A DNA stretch of 64,000 nucleotides, from the NCBI GenBank assembly GCA_944470555.2, contig OX104127.1, positions 119,254,741-119,318,740 on the forward strand. Reading direction: 5' to 3'. Positions 1 through 12,261 of this stretch are shown here, piece by piece. Origin of the DNA: Heterobilharzia americana. Taxonomy: Eukaryota > Platyhelminthes > Trematoda > Strigeidida > Schistosomatidae. The position numbers and the translations under genes are program-made. The notes beneath the pieces are model-generated. The model saw nothing but the letters and a program-made list of their open reading frames with translations. It was not told the DNA's origin and made no database searches. Position 1 is the stretch's first letter. Each line of letters opens with the position of its first letter.

Positions 1-2099
1 AAACTACAAAGGAGATCTTCACGTCAGCCATCAAGACAAAATGGGAGATATCGAGCAACATCCCTGAAGAAACCTGTTTGGAAGAACACAGGAAATCTTT
101 GAAAGAGATGTGGAAAGAAACCTGCACAACAGTATTAGGAAGGAAGAAGAAAGAAGATAAGGAGTGGATCTCGATGGACACGTGGAAGCTGATAGAGGAG
201 GGAGGGAGGATGGTGAAGCAGAAGATAAACCAGTACAAGGATGCTCAACGACAAGAGGAACTGAGTACAATGTATAAAACACTACACTGGACAAAGAAGT
301 GAAGAAGAGTGCACGCAAAGACAAAAGACACTTCTACGAAACACTGGCAAGTGAAGCAGAACAGGCTGCAGGTAAGAGAGACAGAGATCTGACAACATTG
401 TATCAAATAACCAGGTTACTATCTACCAGGGAAGAGATCAATGCAGCACAGATGAAACCAATAAAAGATGATGAAGGAAATGTAATTACGAAAGAAGAGA
501 AACAAATGAAACGAAGGGCCGACCACTTCAAGAAGCTCTTGAATCGACCACCACCACCACCACTTCTTCCAGAAATACCACCTGCAGCCCAGCCACAGAA
601 CTACAAGTGAACATAAATCCTCCAACGAAAATGGAAGTCCTTAACGCTATAAAGCTACTGAAATGCGGGAAAGCAGCAGGACCAGATGGGATCCCGCCAG
701 AAGCACTGAGAACAGATACAGAGACAACAGCGGACATGCTCACACCACTATTGCAGAAGGTGTGGAAGGAAGAGAAGGTACCTGGCGATTGGAAGAAGGG
801 TTACCTTGTCAAACTGCCGAAGAAGGGAGACCTCAGTGTTTGCAAGAAGTGGCGCGGAATCACTCTCCTATCCACCCCAAGTAAAATATTAAGCCGCATC
901 ATCCTGGAGAGAAGAGGCTAAAGGAGCATAGAATGGCAATCAGCTCTCTACCTCAACTTCATCGACTTTGAGAAGGCCTTTGACAGCGTCGACCAAGAGG
1001 TAATTTGGAAACTGCTTCAATACTACGGAGTACCGCAAACCTTTATCCGCATCATTCAACAACTATATGAAGATGCCACATGCCAAGTAATCCACAATGG
1101 GAAGCTCAGTGATGCTTTTGAAGTGAAGACAGGAGTGAAACAAGGCTGCTGCCTACTATCCCCCATGATATTCCTTATTGTGGTGGACTGGATCATGCAG
1201 CAAACAGTGGGCAGCGAGAAGAGGGGGTTACGCTGGCTGGATCGCGGAAAAGAACCTAGAAGACTTGGATTTCGCCGATGACCTGTGCCTGATGTCACAT
1301 AAACTTGAAGATCTGCAGGCAAAAACTAACAAGTTGACAAAAGAGGCAGGGCAGCGAAGACGGGACTCCAGGTGAATATAGAGAAGACAGAAGTGATGAA
1401 GATACCTCACCACCACCAACAACAACAACAACAAACTCCAATCACCATCACCATGAACGGGAGAAACTTAAAGGAAGTAACCTCCTTCACTTATCTAGGA
1501 AGCACTGTTTCAACTACAGGCAGGACGGACGAGGACGTCAAAATCAGAATCGGAAAAACGGCAAGACAGGTGTTCATTAGCCTGAAACCAGTGTGGAGGT
1601 CTTCTGCACTCAACATGCGGAACAAGATCTGGATTTTCAACACCAACCTCAGTCAAGTCAGTGCTTCTGTGTGGTGGATGAGAGACTTGGCGCGTTAAGA
1701 AAGGGATTTCCAATAAACTACAGACATTCATCACCAACTACCTACGCTGGCTCGATACTGAAGATCAGATGGATTGCCAGAAAGAATAAGCAACAAGGAG
1801 CTCTGGGAACGAACCAACCAAGAACATATCATGCAACAAATATGCAGGAGGAAGTGGAGATGGATTGGCCATGCACTGAGAAGGCCGACTGGGGACATCA
1901 CGCGTCAGGCCAGTTGCTCGAGTGGAATACCCATGGGAAGCGACGAGTTGGACGTCCGAGGGTGACATGGAGGAGGTCGTGCGAGGAGGAAATGAGAGGT
2001 TGTGGGCTGTCGTGGGACCAGGTTCGAAAGATCTCAGAGAACAGAAGTCACTGGAGACGTGCTACTGAAGCCCTATATTCCACTAGGAACTCAAGGGAC

Positions 2100-2138
<39 letters not shown>
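1..2138 (+). mobile_element. RTE-like non-LTR retrotransposon, family A copy A1 (3' part)
   Basis: This is the reverse-transcriptase half and 3' end of an APE-type non-LTR element; its 5' half lies beyond the window edge. Broken frames give a lysine-rich linker (78-610, with a proline run), the RT finger motif GKAAGPDGIPPE (about 670-710), WRGITLL (about 850), the palm piece FIDFEKAFDSVD (about 960-990) and the active site as FADD (about 1271-1282). A C-terminal WRWIGH-type motif follows (about 1855). Relative to copy A5 (47839-51370) about 110 bp is missing near 920, so the ORF is broken. The element ends in a (TAA)n tail, typical of RTE/BovB-like elements. It is a dead copy. The family assignment is by motif resemblance to RTE-clade proteins. 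Confidence 0.85.
2100..2138 (+). repeat. (TAA)n tail of family A element
   Basis: About twelve TAA units directly follow the family A 3' end, which reads CAAGGGAC. The same microsatellite tail occurs at 20322-20341, 31701-31720 and about 51341-51355, so it marks the 3' terminus of this family. Confidence 0.85.
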
Positions 2139-2139
<1 letters not shown>

Positions 2140-2140
<1 letters not shown>

Positions 2141-2824
2141 TCCCCAAGAGATTCACGGTTTAGTTGACTGGATAAAAATGTGACGCTGACTGTACGCTTC
2201 TCTGTTTGCCGAACTGGGTAGTGTGCTTTCAAGCATGATACTTGAACTACTCGTGAGTTGTCAGTGGTTTCAGAATCTAGGCCGAGAAATAGTGGCCGTC
2301 GTGTGGACCTCATTTCCTACTATGTCTCCTCCTGGGCCCACTGCCAACCTATTTATCTCAGGGAATTGAGGTACTGTCTAATAAATCACTCGCAGATCGC
2401 AGAACGTGAGCCGGTTGAGGCATGAAATAGCTAGTCTTCATCTAGCAAGACAACATCATCTGCATATTCCAAGTCAACCAGATGACCTCCAGGGCCTACA
2501 CCAATCCCTATGAAGTCAAATGTACCTAGTTTCACTATGTCCATAAGTATGTCTATAACGAAGTTAAATGGGAAGTGTGACAGTGGGCATCCACCAGTGG
2601 ACACCACCAGTTGTCATCGATTCACACGACAACTCTGCGTAAGCCCTCACACGACTGCGTCATTTCGAGTAGAGAGGATTGATTAGTGTTGTATACTTGC
2701 TGGGTACTCCCTTTAAATTCAGAGACCTCACGGTCGACAGGATCGAATGCCGCCATCTGGTCAAAAAAATATGGACACCATCGGCTGCTGGCAGGTATGT
2801 CTGCGCTCCAGGACCTGTCGGAGG
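2140..2824 (-). mobile_element. Antisense non-LTR retrotransposon RT fragment (upstream of HSP70 copy 1)
   Basis: The minus strand gives broken RT pieces: KGVPSKYTTLI (about 2680-2720), GCPLSHFPFNF (about 2560-2600) and LEYADDVVL (about 2455-2480), followed by a degraded C-terminal part down to 2140. Frames are interrupted, so this is a relic. The same fragment precedes HSP70 copy 2 (13314-14062). There it extends about 60 bp further into the RT (an equivalent of QAGFRP), which shows that the 2824 edge is a deletion breakpoint. Confidence 0.75.
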
Positions 2825-3100
2825 ATAGACATAAGATATGAAAGGATCAGTGATGTGGATCGTGGTTGCAACCACGACTGGATGAAGCGCAATCATGTAT
2901 CGAGCGACGGTCTTCAATGCCCTGATGGATATCTATGGCACTAAAACTCTGTTCAGACCACAGTCTATAATTGACAAAATCGTCTAGTCTTATGCGCAGT
3001 TGTTGAGGACAGGAATTCCAGCTAGCTTCATAGCCTCCAACGTGTAAGTGGTCGATATTCCCTCGTGATTGGTTAGTAAAAGGTAGCACTTCTGTCTCTC

Positions 3101-3162
3101 ATTGGCTGGGAATGTTCTAGTCAAGGCCACGGAAAGTTCTCGTACTTTCTCCCGTAAATATT
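3101..3162 (+). promoter_or_regulatory. HSP70 copy 1 heat-shock promoter
   Basis: An inverted CCAAT box (ATTGG) lies at 3101-3105, with another at 3068-3072. Heat-shock elements follow: GAATGTTC at 3110-3117 and GAAagTTCtcGTActTTC at 3132-3149 (four units, one imperfect). An AT-rich TATA-like stretch (TAAATATT) lies at 3155-3162, about 130 bases before the start codon. This arrangement is what HSF-driven HSP70 promoters look like. Confidence 0.75.
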
Positions 3163-3289
3163 ATTTATTCAGTTGCTTTGCTGACTCCTTCATTCTTTAT
3201 TTGGCGTTGTCATCTGAGATTCCGTTAGTCGTTATTTTACTGTTGCTATACGATAACGAAACTGTTTGTCTACTGTGACCCACACAAAA

Positions 3290-5226
3290 ATGCCAAACGC
3301 AATTGGAATTGATCTTGGTACTACATACTCGTGTGTCGGTGTATTCCAGCATGGTAAGGTGGAGATCATTGCCAATGATCAGGGGAACCGGACGACTCCG
3401 AGTTATGTGGCATTCACAGATACTGAGCGTCTGATTGGTGATGCAGCGAAGAACCAGGTGTCGATCAACCCTTCAAACACTGTGTTCGACGCGAAGCGAC
3501 TGATTGGTCGACGATTCGATGACCCATCGGTGCAGAGTGATATGAAACACTGGCCGTTTGAGGTTATTCGTGAGGGTGATAAGCCTAAGATTCGTGTTGA
3601 GTACAAAGGTGAGCGCAAGACATTTTCCCGGAGGAGATTTCTTCGATGGTGTTGACGAAGATGAAGGAGGTGGCTGAAGCATACTTGGGTAAGACAGTGA
3701 CTGATGCAGTGGTGACAGTTCCTGCCTACTTCAATGATAGCCAGCGTCAAGCTACGAAGGATGCCGGTACAATAGCTGGTTTGAATGTGTTGCGAATTAT
3801 TAATGAGCCTACGGCGGCTGCGATAGCGTATGGTTTAGACAAGAAGGTTGGTGGTGAGCGGCATGTGTTGATATTCGATTTGGGTGGTGGTACTTTCGAC
3901 GTGTCGATCTTGACGATTGAGGATGGTATATTTGAGGTGAAGTCCACTGCTGGTGACACACATTTGGGAGGTGAGGACTTTGACAATCGAATGGTGAATC
4001 ACTTTGTACAAGAGTTCAAGCGTAAACACAAGAAGGACATCAGCGACAATAAGCGTGCATTGCGTCGTTTGAGGACGGCGTGTGAGCGTGCGAAGCGCAC
4101 ATTGAGTTCAAGCACTCAGGCTGACCTGGAGATTGACTCGTTGTATGAAGGTGTTGACTTCCATACGACGATCACTCGTGCTCGATTTGAGGAGCTGAAT
4201 GCAGATTTGTTCCGTGGTACTTTGGAGCCGGTTGAGAAGGCTTTGAGAGACGCTAAGATGGACAAGTCTCAGATTCATGATATAGTGTTGGTTGGTGGTT
4301 CGACGCGTATTCCTAAGGTGCAGAAGATGCTGCAGGACTTCTTTAATGGTAAGGAGTTGAACAAGTCTATAAATCCTGACGAGGCTGTTGCTTATGGTGC
4401 AGCTGTGCAGGCGGCTATTCTGAGTGGTGACAAGTCGGAGGCTGTTCAGGACCTGTTGTTGCTTGATGTGGCTCCATTGTCGCTGGGTCTTGAGACAGCT
4501 GGAGGTGTTATGACGGCGTTGATTAAGCGTAATACAACGATTCCTACGAAGCAGACTCAGACGTTCACGACGTATTCGGACAACCAGCCAGGCGTGCTTA
4601 TCCAGGTGTATGAGGGAGAGCGTGCGTTGACGAAGGATAACAATTTGTTGGGTAAATTCGAGCTGTCCGGTATTCCACCTGCTCCTCGTGGTGTTCCTCA
4701 GATCGAGGTGACGTTTGACATTGACGCGAACGGGATTTTGAATGTGTCAGCTGTGGACAAGAGTACTGGTAAACAGAACAAGATCACCATCACGAATGAT
4801 AAGGGTCGTTTGTCTAAGGATGATATTGAGCGTATGGTCTCGGAGGCGGAGAAATTCAAGGCTGAGGATGAGAAGCAGAAGGACCGTGTTTCTGCGAAGA
4901 ATTCACTGGAGAGTTATGTGTACGCGATGAAGCAGCGAGTGGAGGGTGACGAGTTGAAGGACAAGATATCGGAGAGTGACCGTAAGACGATATTGAGCAA
5001 GTGTGATGAGGCGATCCAGTGGTTGGACCACAACCAACAGGCGGAGAAGGATGAGTATGACTACCACCAGAAGGAGTTGGAGAAGGTTTGTGCTCCGATA
5101 ATCACTAAGATGTACCAGGCAGCTGGAGGTGGTGGTATGCCGGGTGGCATGCCAGGAGGTTTCCCGGGTGCAGGTGCAGCTGGTGGCGGCGGCGGCAAGG
5201 GACCAACAATCGAGGAGGTCGACTAA
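3290..5226 (+). CDS. HSP70: Cytosolic heat shock protein 70, copy 1, with a 1-base frameshift
   Basis: Inducible/constitutive cytosolic Hsp70, an ATP-driven chaperone. The ATG at 3290 gives [14 protein letters not shown], the first phosphate motif. The second signature [12 protein letters not shown] (about 3880) and the third, [11 protein letters not shown] (about 4290), are intact, followed by the substrate-binding domain, GGMP repeats and a terminal EEVD for TPR co-chaperones. Allowing for one shift the product would be about 645 residues, the normal size. The frame breaks at 3623-3629 (TTTT then CCC): the upstream frame stops at 3655, and the downstream frame is open from before 3646 to 5226. 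Adding one base, or a -1 slip on TTT, restores the family sequence KTFFPEEISS. The lower part alone would lack the first third of the ATPase domain. No introns. Homopolymer sequencing error and true mutation cannot be told apart here. Confidence 0.93.
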
Positions 5227-5356
5227 CTTCGTGATGCCAAACGGTTCTATTTTCTCACCTGATTTATTTGCATAGAGTGTTCATTTACTCGATTATTTAT
5301 CTGTGAATAGATTTCATTATTCCCACTGTGACTTCTAATCTGTGTTTGGGTGTTCG

Positions 5357-7210
5357 GAGAATAAGCAGTGGTCATTTCTTCTGTCGTTGTAATAGTGGTC
5401 TGCGTATCGGTGTTAGTAACAGTAGGCTGGGGGGCTATGTATTGCGGTGCGTAGCATAGTTCACTCTTGTATATGATTAGCGTTAGATTCGAGAGAAGTG
5501 TTTGTAGGTATATATTACGAGGTCGGATTTGCTTGTTATCTCGGTCGTGTTGTCAGTGGTGATTGGTATGCGGAGCGAGCGGCTTCTGACGGGGAAGGGA
5601 TATGGATTGTTTTACGTGCTGTGAACTGGTGAAGAATACATACAAGTAAGTGGTGGTTGGTGAGTGCTTCCGCGGTTTCTCAGCTACTGGTCTAGGCCTT
5701 CCCAAAAACAATTGAGGCGACTGACTTCCACTGTTCTAAGCAGGCCTGCATGCACAAATTGTTGGGGTTTGTAGGCGCATCGTGGCAGTTGTTTATCGTG
5801 ACGTTCGTTAGAGTGACTCGTGAGTTGTTTCGAGACTACCAGTATATATGATGATGTGGTTCACTGCATACTGACCTGTAGTGTACGGTAGAAGCTGTGG
5901 GACGTGTGGTCCCGTGGGTGTGTGGCGTATCGGCTTAGGCACTTGACTTCCAAGCGATGGATCCAGGATTGGAGTAGGGATCCATTTGCCCTAGTCTTGG
6001 AAACTTGGTAGTATTGTGAGCCGTAACACTAGGTGTAGCTCACAGCCTAGTGCCTGAAAATGTAACGGGCTAGTGAACCGCCTTCTTTATGCCTTACCTG
6101 TGTTGAATAAAATGCGAGCATTAGGTGCAAAAGTGTAACAAAGTGGGCTTGTGACTCATTAACTGAGGCTCCTGACTCAGTCGTCGGGTCATGGTTGCGA
6201 CCGCGCTCCACCACGTTGGTCTTTCCCAACCGAGTAGTGCCGCGGGCTGTCACATAGCTTACTACATGAGTGTATGCTAGGTTGTTGAGTAGCATTGTTA
6301 CACTTAGCATGGAATGACTGACCGGACTAGCATTTCCAGAGTACAGATAAACTTAAGTAAATTGTCTGGATTTTTATTTCGAACACTTGCTGAGATGAAT
6401 ACAAGAGCGCTGTGCTGGTCAAACCTATTGTTGTTGTTGTTGTTGTTGTCCTGTATCACCTATTATGCAGTTAAGATGTCCACTTTGTAAATAGGAGTAA
6501 GGCTGACAGATCGCATCGATGATATTCGCTTGAAGAGGAGAAATATGTCGAGTAGATGTGGTCTGTACTCAACTGTTTCAGAGCACTCCCATGTTTTTCA
6601 TAAACCGGTAACAGAGGGTCGTAGTTAAAACTGTTATCCTCCGATAGTGTCGTAACTCCCTCTTACCTAGAGCAAGATTGTGACACAGAATGCAGAAATT
6701 TATGATGGACACTTGTCAACATTTCTCTTGTAGACTCTTTCTAGTCATCCCGAATGTGACGAAATGAAGTATAGTTACTCACGTGGTAGACCGTAGGATG
6801 ACTAACCGCTGTGGTGCTAGGTGATACTGTTTCATGACTAGTGTTATCGGACTACCGTGTGAACTTGTGATTGAAAAGTGGGTTAATTTGGACAATGAAA
6901 GTCAAAGCACTTCTGAAGTAGTCTGCTGACACTGTCACTTCATTCTTTCATCCTTTTTCGATCAGAAAGACCCATGTATGAGTCTTGAACGCAAAGCCTT
7001 ATCGAAGACCTCTATCCAAGCTGTAAGCATTATATCCACATGTCGTTAGCTATGACTTCAACCTTCTCTTACAAGCAGGGGTTTTCTCAAACAACCGCCA
7101 ACTAGCTTACCTAGGAGGAATCACTGGGCTTGAAACAGTGCTACGAATGATACTTTTCATTAATCTATTAACTGCAGCTTAATCTGGTGATGATATTGAG
7201 TGGGAGAATG
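5357..7210. other. Downstream of HSP70-1: unique DNA with tRNA-like repeat relics
   Basis: No host gene is seen. About 5924-6080 resembles a tRNA-derived SINE: an A-box-like GGCGTATCGGCTTAGGC, a CTTGACTTCCAAGC anticodon-arm-like piece and a degenerate B box GGATTGGAGTAGG. A second tRNA-like piece, around 6145-6230, ends GGTCATGGTTGCGACCGCG. Both are decayed and are described only from resemblance. Confidence 0.4.
6428..6449. repeat. (TTG)7 microsatellite
   Basis: A short uninterrupted TTG run in non-coding DNA. Confidence 0.9.
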
Positions 7211-7283
7211 TGCGTGTAAAACGAGACGTTTTCATACACTATCAAACCTAGTGTGTTATGACCACAATATCACACAGTGTACG
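7211..7283 (+). repeat. Fragment of family B 5' UTR
   Basis: About 70 bases beginning TGCGTGTAAAACGAG match the start of family B copy B1 at about 8532-8605, including TTTTCATACACTATCAAACC. No coding part follows. The stretch 7284-8285 holds no recognisable gene. Confidence 0.65.
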
Positions 7284-8285
7284 AGCGTGTGGCACTTCTA
7301 TCAAGAGAAGCCGCTTAGAGTAGTAGGTACGGGGCTCAAATCGTTTGATGCGGTTATGCGTATTCATTAGATGAATCACCGTCCAGCCTTATGCACTGTC
7401 AGCTAAAGTGTAATTGTGTTGGGAAAAGAAGAAGACGACCGAATTGCGTAATAGCATCAACCCATGAAGTCTGATCCATGTAGTGAATTGAAAGCTTCGC
7501 AACCTAGGGTCTGTAAAATATTCATAGTCGACAGTTACAGACTTTAGGCGGTATAGTATAGAATCTATTCCAGTGATGCAGACATATCCACGCCTTAACT
7601 TCATCTATATGACAATATCATGCATGCTTATCCCTCCAATTCATTTTGATTTTGCCTCCTAGTATCTTAGTCTACTGGCATTTTCTTTCCGCATTTCTCT
7701 TTCGTCCATTGTGTGCACTTCATCTCGATGCGATGATGTGAATTGTGGCAACCTAAACCAGTACGCCGTCACACTACGTTTCTGATATCAAAGTAAAGTG
7801 ATTCGAAAGGTAGAGCTGTCGTAGCATTTTTCGGCAACTACCAAACAGAAAATGAGGATAATCCTATGGCAAAGTGTGACATGGACAGGGGTTTTTCGAA
7901 CACTTGACCGTTAGTTTGTTTAATTTCACCTCTTGCAACCTACTGCCTACCAGTCTATTGGTTGAACTTTTCAACTGTCTGCTGACCCCATGAGAGTGGT
8001 ACTAGTGAAAAGCTTGGTGTACAGCACTAGTATCCAACCTCATCGTGACAGTTCACTAGTCAGCTGGGATACCGATGGTGGTTAGACTTAGTCTAAACTA
8101 TCCTAACACAAAGCATGTCGTCAGTCGTTTACAAGGTTTAAAATACCTTTTCTACAACTGAATTGCGTAAAATAACATTTGCAATATGGGTGACTCGCGT
8201 AAGTATGCATTTGTAAGCATGTATCATTTCGCCATCCAGTAGTGAAGTGGGTATCGACAGTTTAGCAACCAATAACTAGAAGTAT

Positions 8286-8531
8286 TTAAATTCGGATAGA
8301 CCTCAATTTATCAGCATGAACGTTTCTAATAAAAGATATTATGCTATTTTTATGTCTCATCCAATGTGCTTTATCAATGCGTATACCAAAGCTTATCAAT
8401 TTAATCGATGAATCCGATTGCAGATTTTTAGTGTCAAAAGTTAAGCGAATTCTAGTATTTCGTATAACCTTTACTAGACGATAGGAGCGATTTGGTGTTG
8501 TTTCCACAGGTCTTCTGTTCGGAGTTCTTCT
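8286..8531 (+). repeat. Repeat fragment shared with 12885-13072
   Basis: This fragment is about 90 percent alike by eye to 12885-13072, including TCCAATGTGCTTTATCAATG and TTTCCACAGGTCTTCTG. In the second location it directly continues a decayed RT ORF, so it is probably retroelement-derived. Here it ends where family B copy B1 begins. Confidence 0.6.
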
Positions 8532-11500
8532 TGCGTGTACAACGAGGCATTTTCATACACTATCAAACCTAGTGTGTTTGTGACCACAGTGTTACACCTC
8601 GACCGATAGCTGTCAGCTTGATGTGGTGGTCGGGCTTGCATATCACAATGACCCAACGATCTATGCTGGTGGAATACTTGCTTCCTAGGGGTCGTACGAT
8701 GCAATAAGGTCTTGTTGGATAGTGGTTAGACGAAAAGAGTTACCGTTGTAGTGTAAATTACTACACTATGATAGGGTCTGAGGGCGAAGTTGTACTGCTG
8801 CCAGCTGGATGGGCTGTGACAACAGTAAGGTATTTCCCTTGGATGACCAGCAGTGCCATGCCGATGCTGCCTTCTCAGTGGAAGGGAGAGTTAGAAGAGG
8901 TCGGCCCCAAAAATAACACACACCACCATGCCCCACGGTCTGCCGGGTCGGCGGTGTTGGTTCATTTGTCGTTTCTTTTCAACCATCCGGCCCCAAAATA
9001 ACCACACACAAAAGGCTGGGTGTGACAGGCCTCAAGCAGATGTCCGATGGGCTCTGCAGCCACACAAATCTCTTTCAGGTACCTTAAGAAGAAATGGCCT
9101 TTCATGGTGTGGGCTGTCGGGAAGTGTCAACTGCCCTCACAACTCTGTCAGCACTCAAATTTCCTCAGACTGACATCCGCCTCCCCCATCATTACCTAAT
9201 CTTTCTTCACTTCTCGCAATTAACGATACTACATCATCTTCAGTTTCTCGTAGCTCTGCAGCCTTCCACAACGATTTGAGTCCACAGAACAGCATCCTTG
9301 GTCTCCTTAAACCACGCTCCAAATTACATATTGGAGCCTTCAATGTCCGCACCCTCCGTCAAATTGGTCAGCAGGCTTCGTTGGCAAAGACTCTAGCAAC
9401 TTGGGCCATGGATGTGTGCTGTGTTTTTGAGACACGCACACAGGACCCAAGTACGGTTGTTGTTGTTGCTGGTGATTTCAACGCACAGGTGGGCAGACTG
9501 AGTGAGGCAGAAAGGTACTTTCGGAATCCCGGCTGAACGCACAGATAACGGTGATCGCCTACTACAACTGTGCTCAGATAACCGCCTGTTTTTAGCTGGC
9601 ACAAATTTTAGACATAAAGAAAGACACTGTCTGACGTGGCGTCCACCGAGCTCAACTCAGCGATGGACACAGATAGACCACAATGCTATTAGTCATCGCT
9701 GGAGAGGGTCAGTGGAAGACTGCCGCTTCTTCTGGAGTACATGCTTGGATAGCGACCATGCGTTGATCCGAGCGCGTATATACCTGTGTCTCAATAGACG
9801 TAGGGAAAATTTGGCAACAAAACCACTACGAGTGCTGCTGGACAACGAAAACATCAAAGCCGTGTTCAATGAGAAGTTGGCTAGGCAGTTATCGGAACAA
9901 AAGACTGTCACTCACCCAGAAGAGGCTTGGTGCCATCTCCAGTCTGCTGTAAAAGCAGAGCTGAAGACCGCAGCCGACTCCAAAATAGTGGCTAAAAAGA
10001 GCCAGTGGATATTAGCGGCTTCTTCCAAACTAATGGGTGCACGTGAGCGCATCCCTGCAGGGTCTGAGTACAATAAAGAGCGAGCGCAACTTAAAAGTAG
10101 ATTGAGAAAAAGCCTACGCAATGATCGCGAAGAGTGGTGGGCAGCGAAGGCTAAAAATATGGAAAAAGCAGTGGCGATTGGTAACAGTAGACAGTTATTT
10201 AGACTTATTAAGGAAACTTGGTAGAAAAGGTCAACAACAGTTAGTGAGGCTATAGCGGAGAAGGACAGATCTGCAATTCACTCGCAGAGGAGACGACCAG
10301 GACGATGGGCAGAACACTTCGAGAACCAGTTTAGCTGGCCTCCAGCCACCATTGCGTTGCCCGCTATCCAGTCGGATCCTGAATGGAACATTGAGATAGG
10401 CCCCCCAACACTAGGAGAAGTCGAGAAAACAGTAGGTAACCTAAAACGAGGAAGGGTGGCAGGACCAGACAGACTAACTCCTGAGTTATACAAGGTTAAC
10501 GAAAGTGTTAACCAGTGTATGGGAATCAGGATACGGTCCCACGTGACTGGTCTAAATCACTGATTATTCCAGTCTTCAAGAAAGGCGGAAAGTCCTCTCG
10601 TGATAACCACAGAGGAATCAGCCTGGCTAACATAGTGTCTAAGATTCTAGGTTCTAAAATTTTTCGACGCCTGAGTGGAGCTCGAGAAGACCAGGCAGGC
10701 AGGATTTAGACCCGGCCGCGGGTGTATCGACCAAATATTCACACTGCGCCAGGTTTTGGAACACACACGCTTACCGACGCCCAACACTAACTGTATTTCT
10801 CGACCTGAAGGTGGCATTCGACTCCGTCGATCGAGAATCTTATGGCAATGTCTCTCACTGAAAGGGGCGCCGAGTAAGTACATCACCCTATTGAAGGCTC
10901 TCTGCTCGAACACTTGTGGGCGTGTTAGAGCCGATGGTGAGATAGATGTCTAAGGAGCTATGCTCGTCGAGTTGTGTCCATCAAGGGTGCCCACTGTCTC
11001 CATTCTTATTCAATTTCATCATAGATATTCTTATCGAGGTCTCCCTCTTGTCACCTGGTTACACGGAGGTTGACCTAATAACAGGAGAATTTTCGTTAGA
11101 CCTAGAATATGCAGATGACATAGTTTTGTTAGGTGAAGACGCTGACAAGATGCAGAGTTTTCTGAACACTGAGTGGTAATTTGAGAATGTTTGAGGTGGT
11201 GAGAACACCACTCAAATGCAAATTGTCCCAGAATTGGTCTTCAACAGTGCCATGGCTAACAATAGAGAGTGTACAGGTTGAGTGTGTCAACCACTTCACT
11301 TACCGCCTGAGAAGTAGGATCAGCCCTACCCTGGTGATCAGTGGTCGATGAAATCTCTGCATGAATACAAAAGGCTCGGTTGGCTTTCGTCAGCTTATAC
11401 CATCTATGGCGCGGCTGAAATATGACCATTGAAGATGAAAGACATGAGAAAGCCTCAAGTGTTTGACCACCGTTGCCTTCGAAGTATAAACCGTATTCCG

Positions 11501-12080
11501 TGGTGTCACCACGTGAGTAACTTAGAAGTCAGGCGTAGAGTTTTAGGGAGAGGAGGTAAGTCAGTTGACGAGGTTATGAACCTTCATCGACTGAGATGAT
11601 TGGGACACGTGTTATGTATGCCTAGTCACCGATTGTCTTGTCACACAATGTTGGCCGAAGTAGGTTCAGGCTGCAAAAAGGCCCGAGGTGGCCAGACCAA
11701 AACATGGCACCAATGTATGAAGTCTTTGACTGTTGGTTTAAGCCGTGTAGGGTGATGCAGACTGGGTGGTTGGGGTCCGCGGGACAAGAGGAACCAGTGA
11801 GTGGTTGGAGACTCTAGGTGATCACATGGCTCAGAACCGATGTCAGTGGCGCAGATGTACACACACATTATCCTCATCTTAACATTATGCCGAATCCCAC
11901 CATTTTACCATTCTTCATTTCTCTCTTTTAGTACTTTATATTTCCTTTCGACTGAATTTTCTTTTCTTCATCTTCCACTTCACTGCCCTTTTACTTGGTG
12001 TACTGGTATGAGGTGTGGCAACTCGTACCGTTACGCAGTAATGCCTGGTCCTATGTTGATCTGGATGGATGGATGGATCT
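8532..12080 (+). mobile_element. Family B non-LTR retrotransposon, copy B1
   Basis: A nearly complete but dead APE-type element. A long 5' UTR (8532 to about 9275) is followed by an endonuclease start with FNVRTL (about 9340), then VVVAGDFNAQVG (about 9455-9490). The stretch between CVFETRTQD and this motif is missing, an internal deletion of roughly 150 codons. A long open stretch (9502-10224) carries the rest of the endonuclease (WRPPSSTQRWTQIDH) and the linker. RT motifs follow: GRVAGPDRLTPE (about 10455), a QAGFRPGRGCIDQIF segment (about 10690), GCPLSPFLFNFIID (about 10990) and LEYADDIVLL (about 11100). The C-terminal part decays to about 11840. The 3' end is a GGAT-repeat tail at about 12061-12079. 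Several stops and shifts make it non-functional. Confidence 0.85.
9502..10224 (+). pseudogene. Family B endonuclease C-terminus and linker, 240-codon open stretch
   Basis: The longest surviving piece of the B1 polyprotein. Its first 100 residues hold the end of the APE-like nuclease, including the ST-WTQIDH and SDHAL motifs that form the active-site end. The rest is a basic linker rich in K, R and E (GARERIPAGSEY, EEWWAAKAKNME). The residues are consistent with the family. The piece has no start of its own and no RT, so it is a remnant rather than an independent gene. Confidence 0.75.
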
Positions 12081-12261
12081 GTTCAGTACATTAATTCTAC
12101 TTATACGAGCCTGCTGATTACCATTGAGGAATAAACCTGTACAAGTCGAAAGTGTCAAACTGGTATAAATGTATAATCACACGCGTAAATTCCAGTGTAC
12201 TTGTATTTGCAATAATAAATTATTATCATTGTTATTATAGCTAAGCATTAATCTGAGCATG

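Larger units (their letters stand above)
2140..5356 (+). repeat. Direct segmental duplication, copy 1 (contains HSP70-1)
   Basis: This block matches 13314-17783. The offset is 11175 for 2140-2824 and 12427 for about 2846-5356. The change in offset reflects a 1.25 kb segment (14000-15272) that is absent here. Only a handful of differences were seen, for example at 2857, 3370, 4347 and 5106. The right edge is at 5356, just past the 3' UTR. The left edge coincides with the end of family A copy A1, so the duplication may continue upstream beyond A1. Confidence 0.9.

Noticed and set aside
3600..3640. Canonical -1 programmed frameshift site in HSP70
   Set aside because: The T-run allows TTT slippage, but there is no X-XXY-YYZ heptamer in frame and no clear downstream pseudoknot was recognised. 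Kept only as an option in the finding.
3646..5226. A separate 526-residue protein starting at the internal ATG of HSP70
   Set aside because: The frame is open upstream of this ATG back to the T-run and matches HSP70 there. A product lacking the first third of the ATPase domain is not a known functional form.
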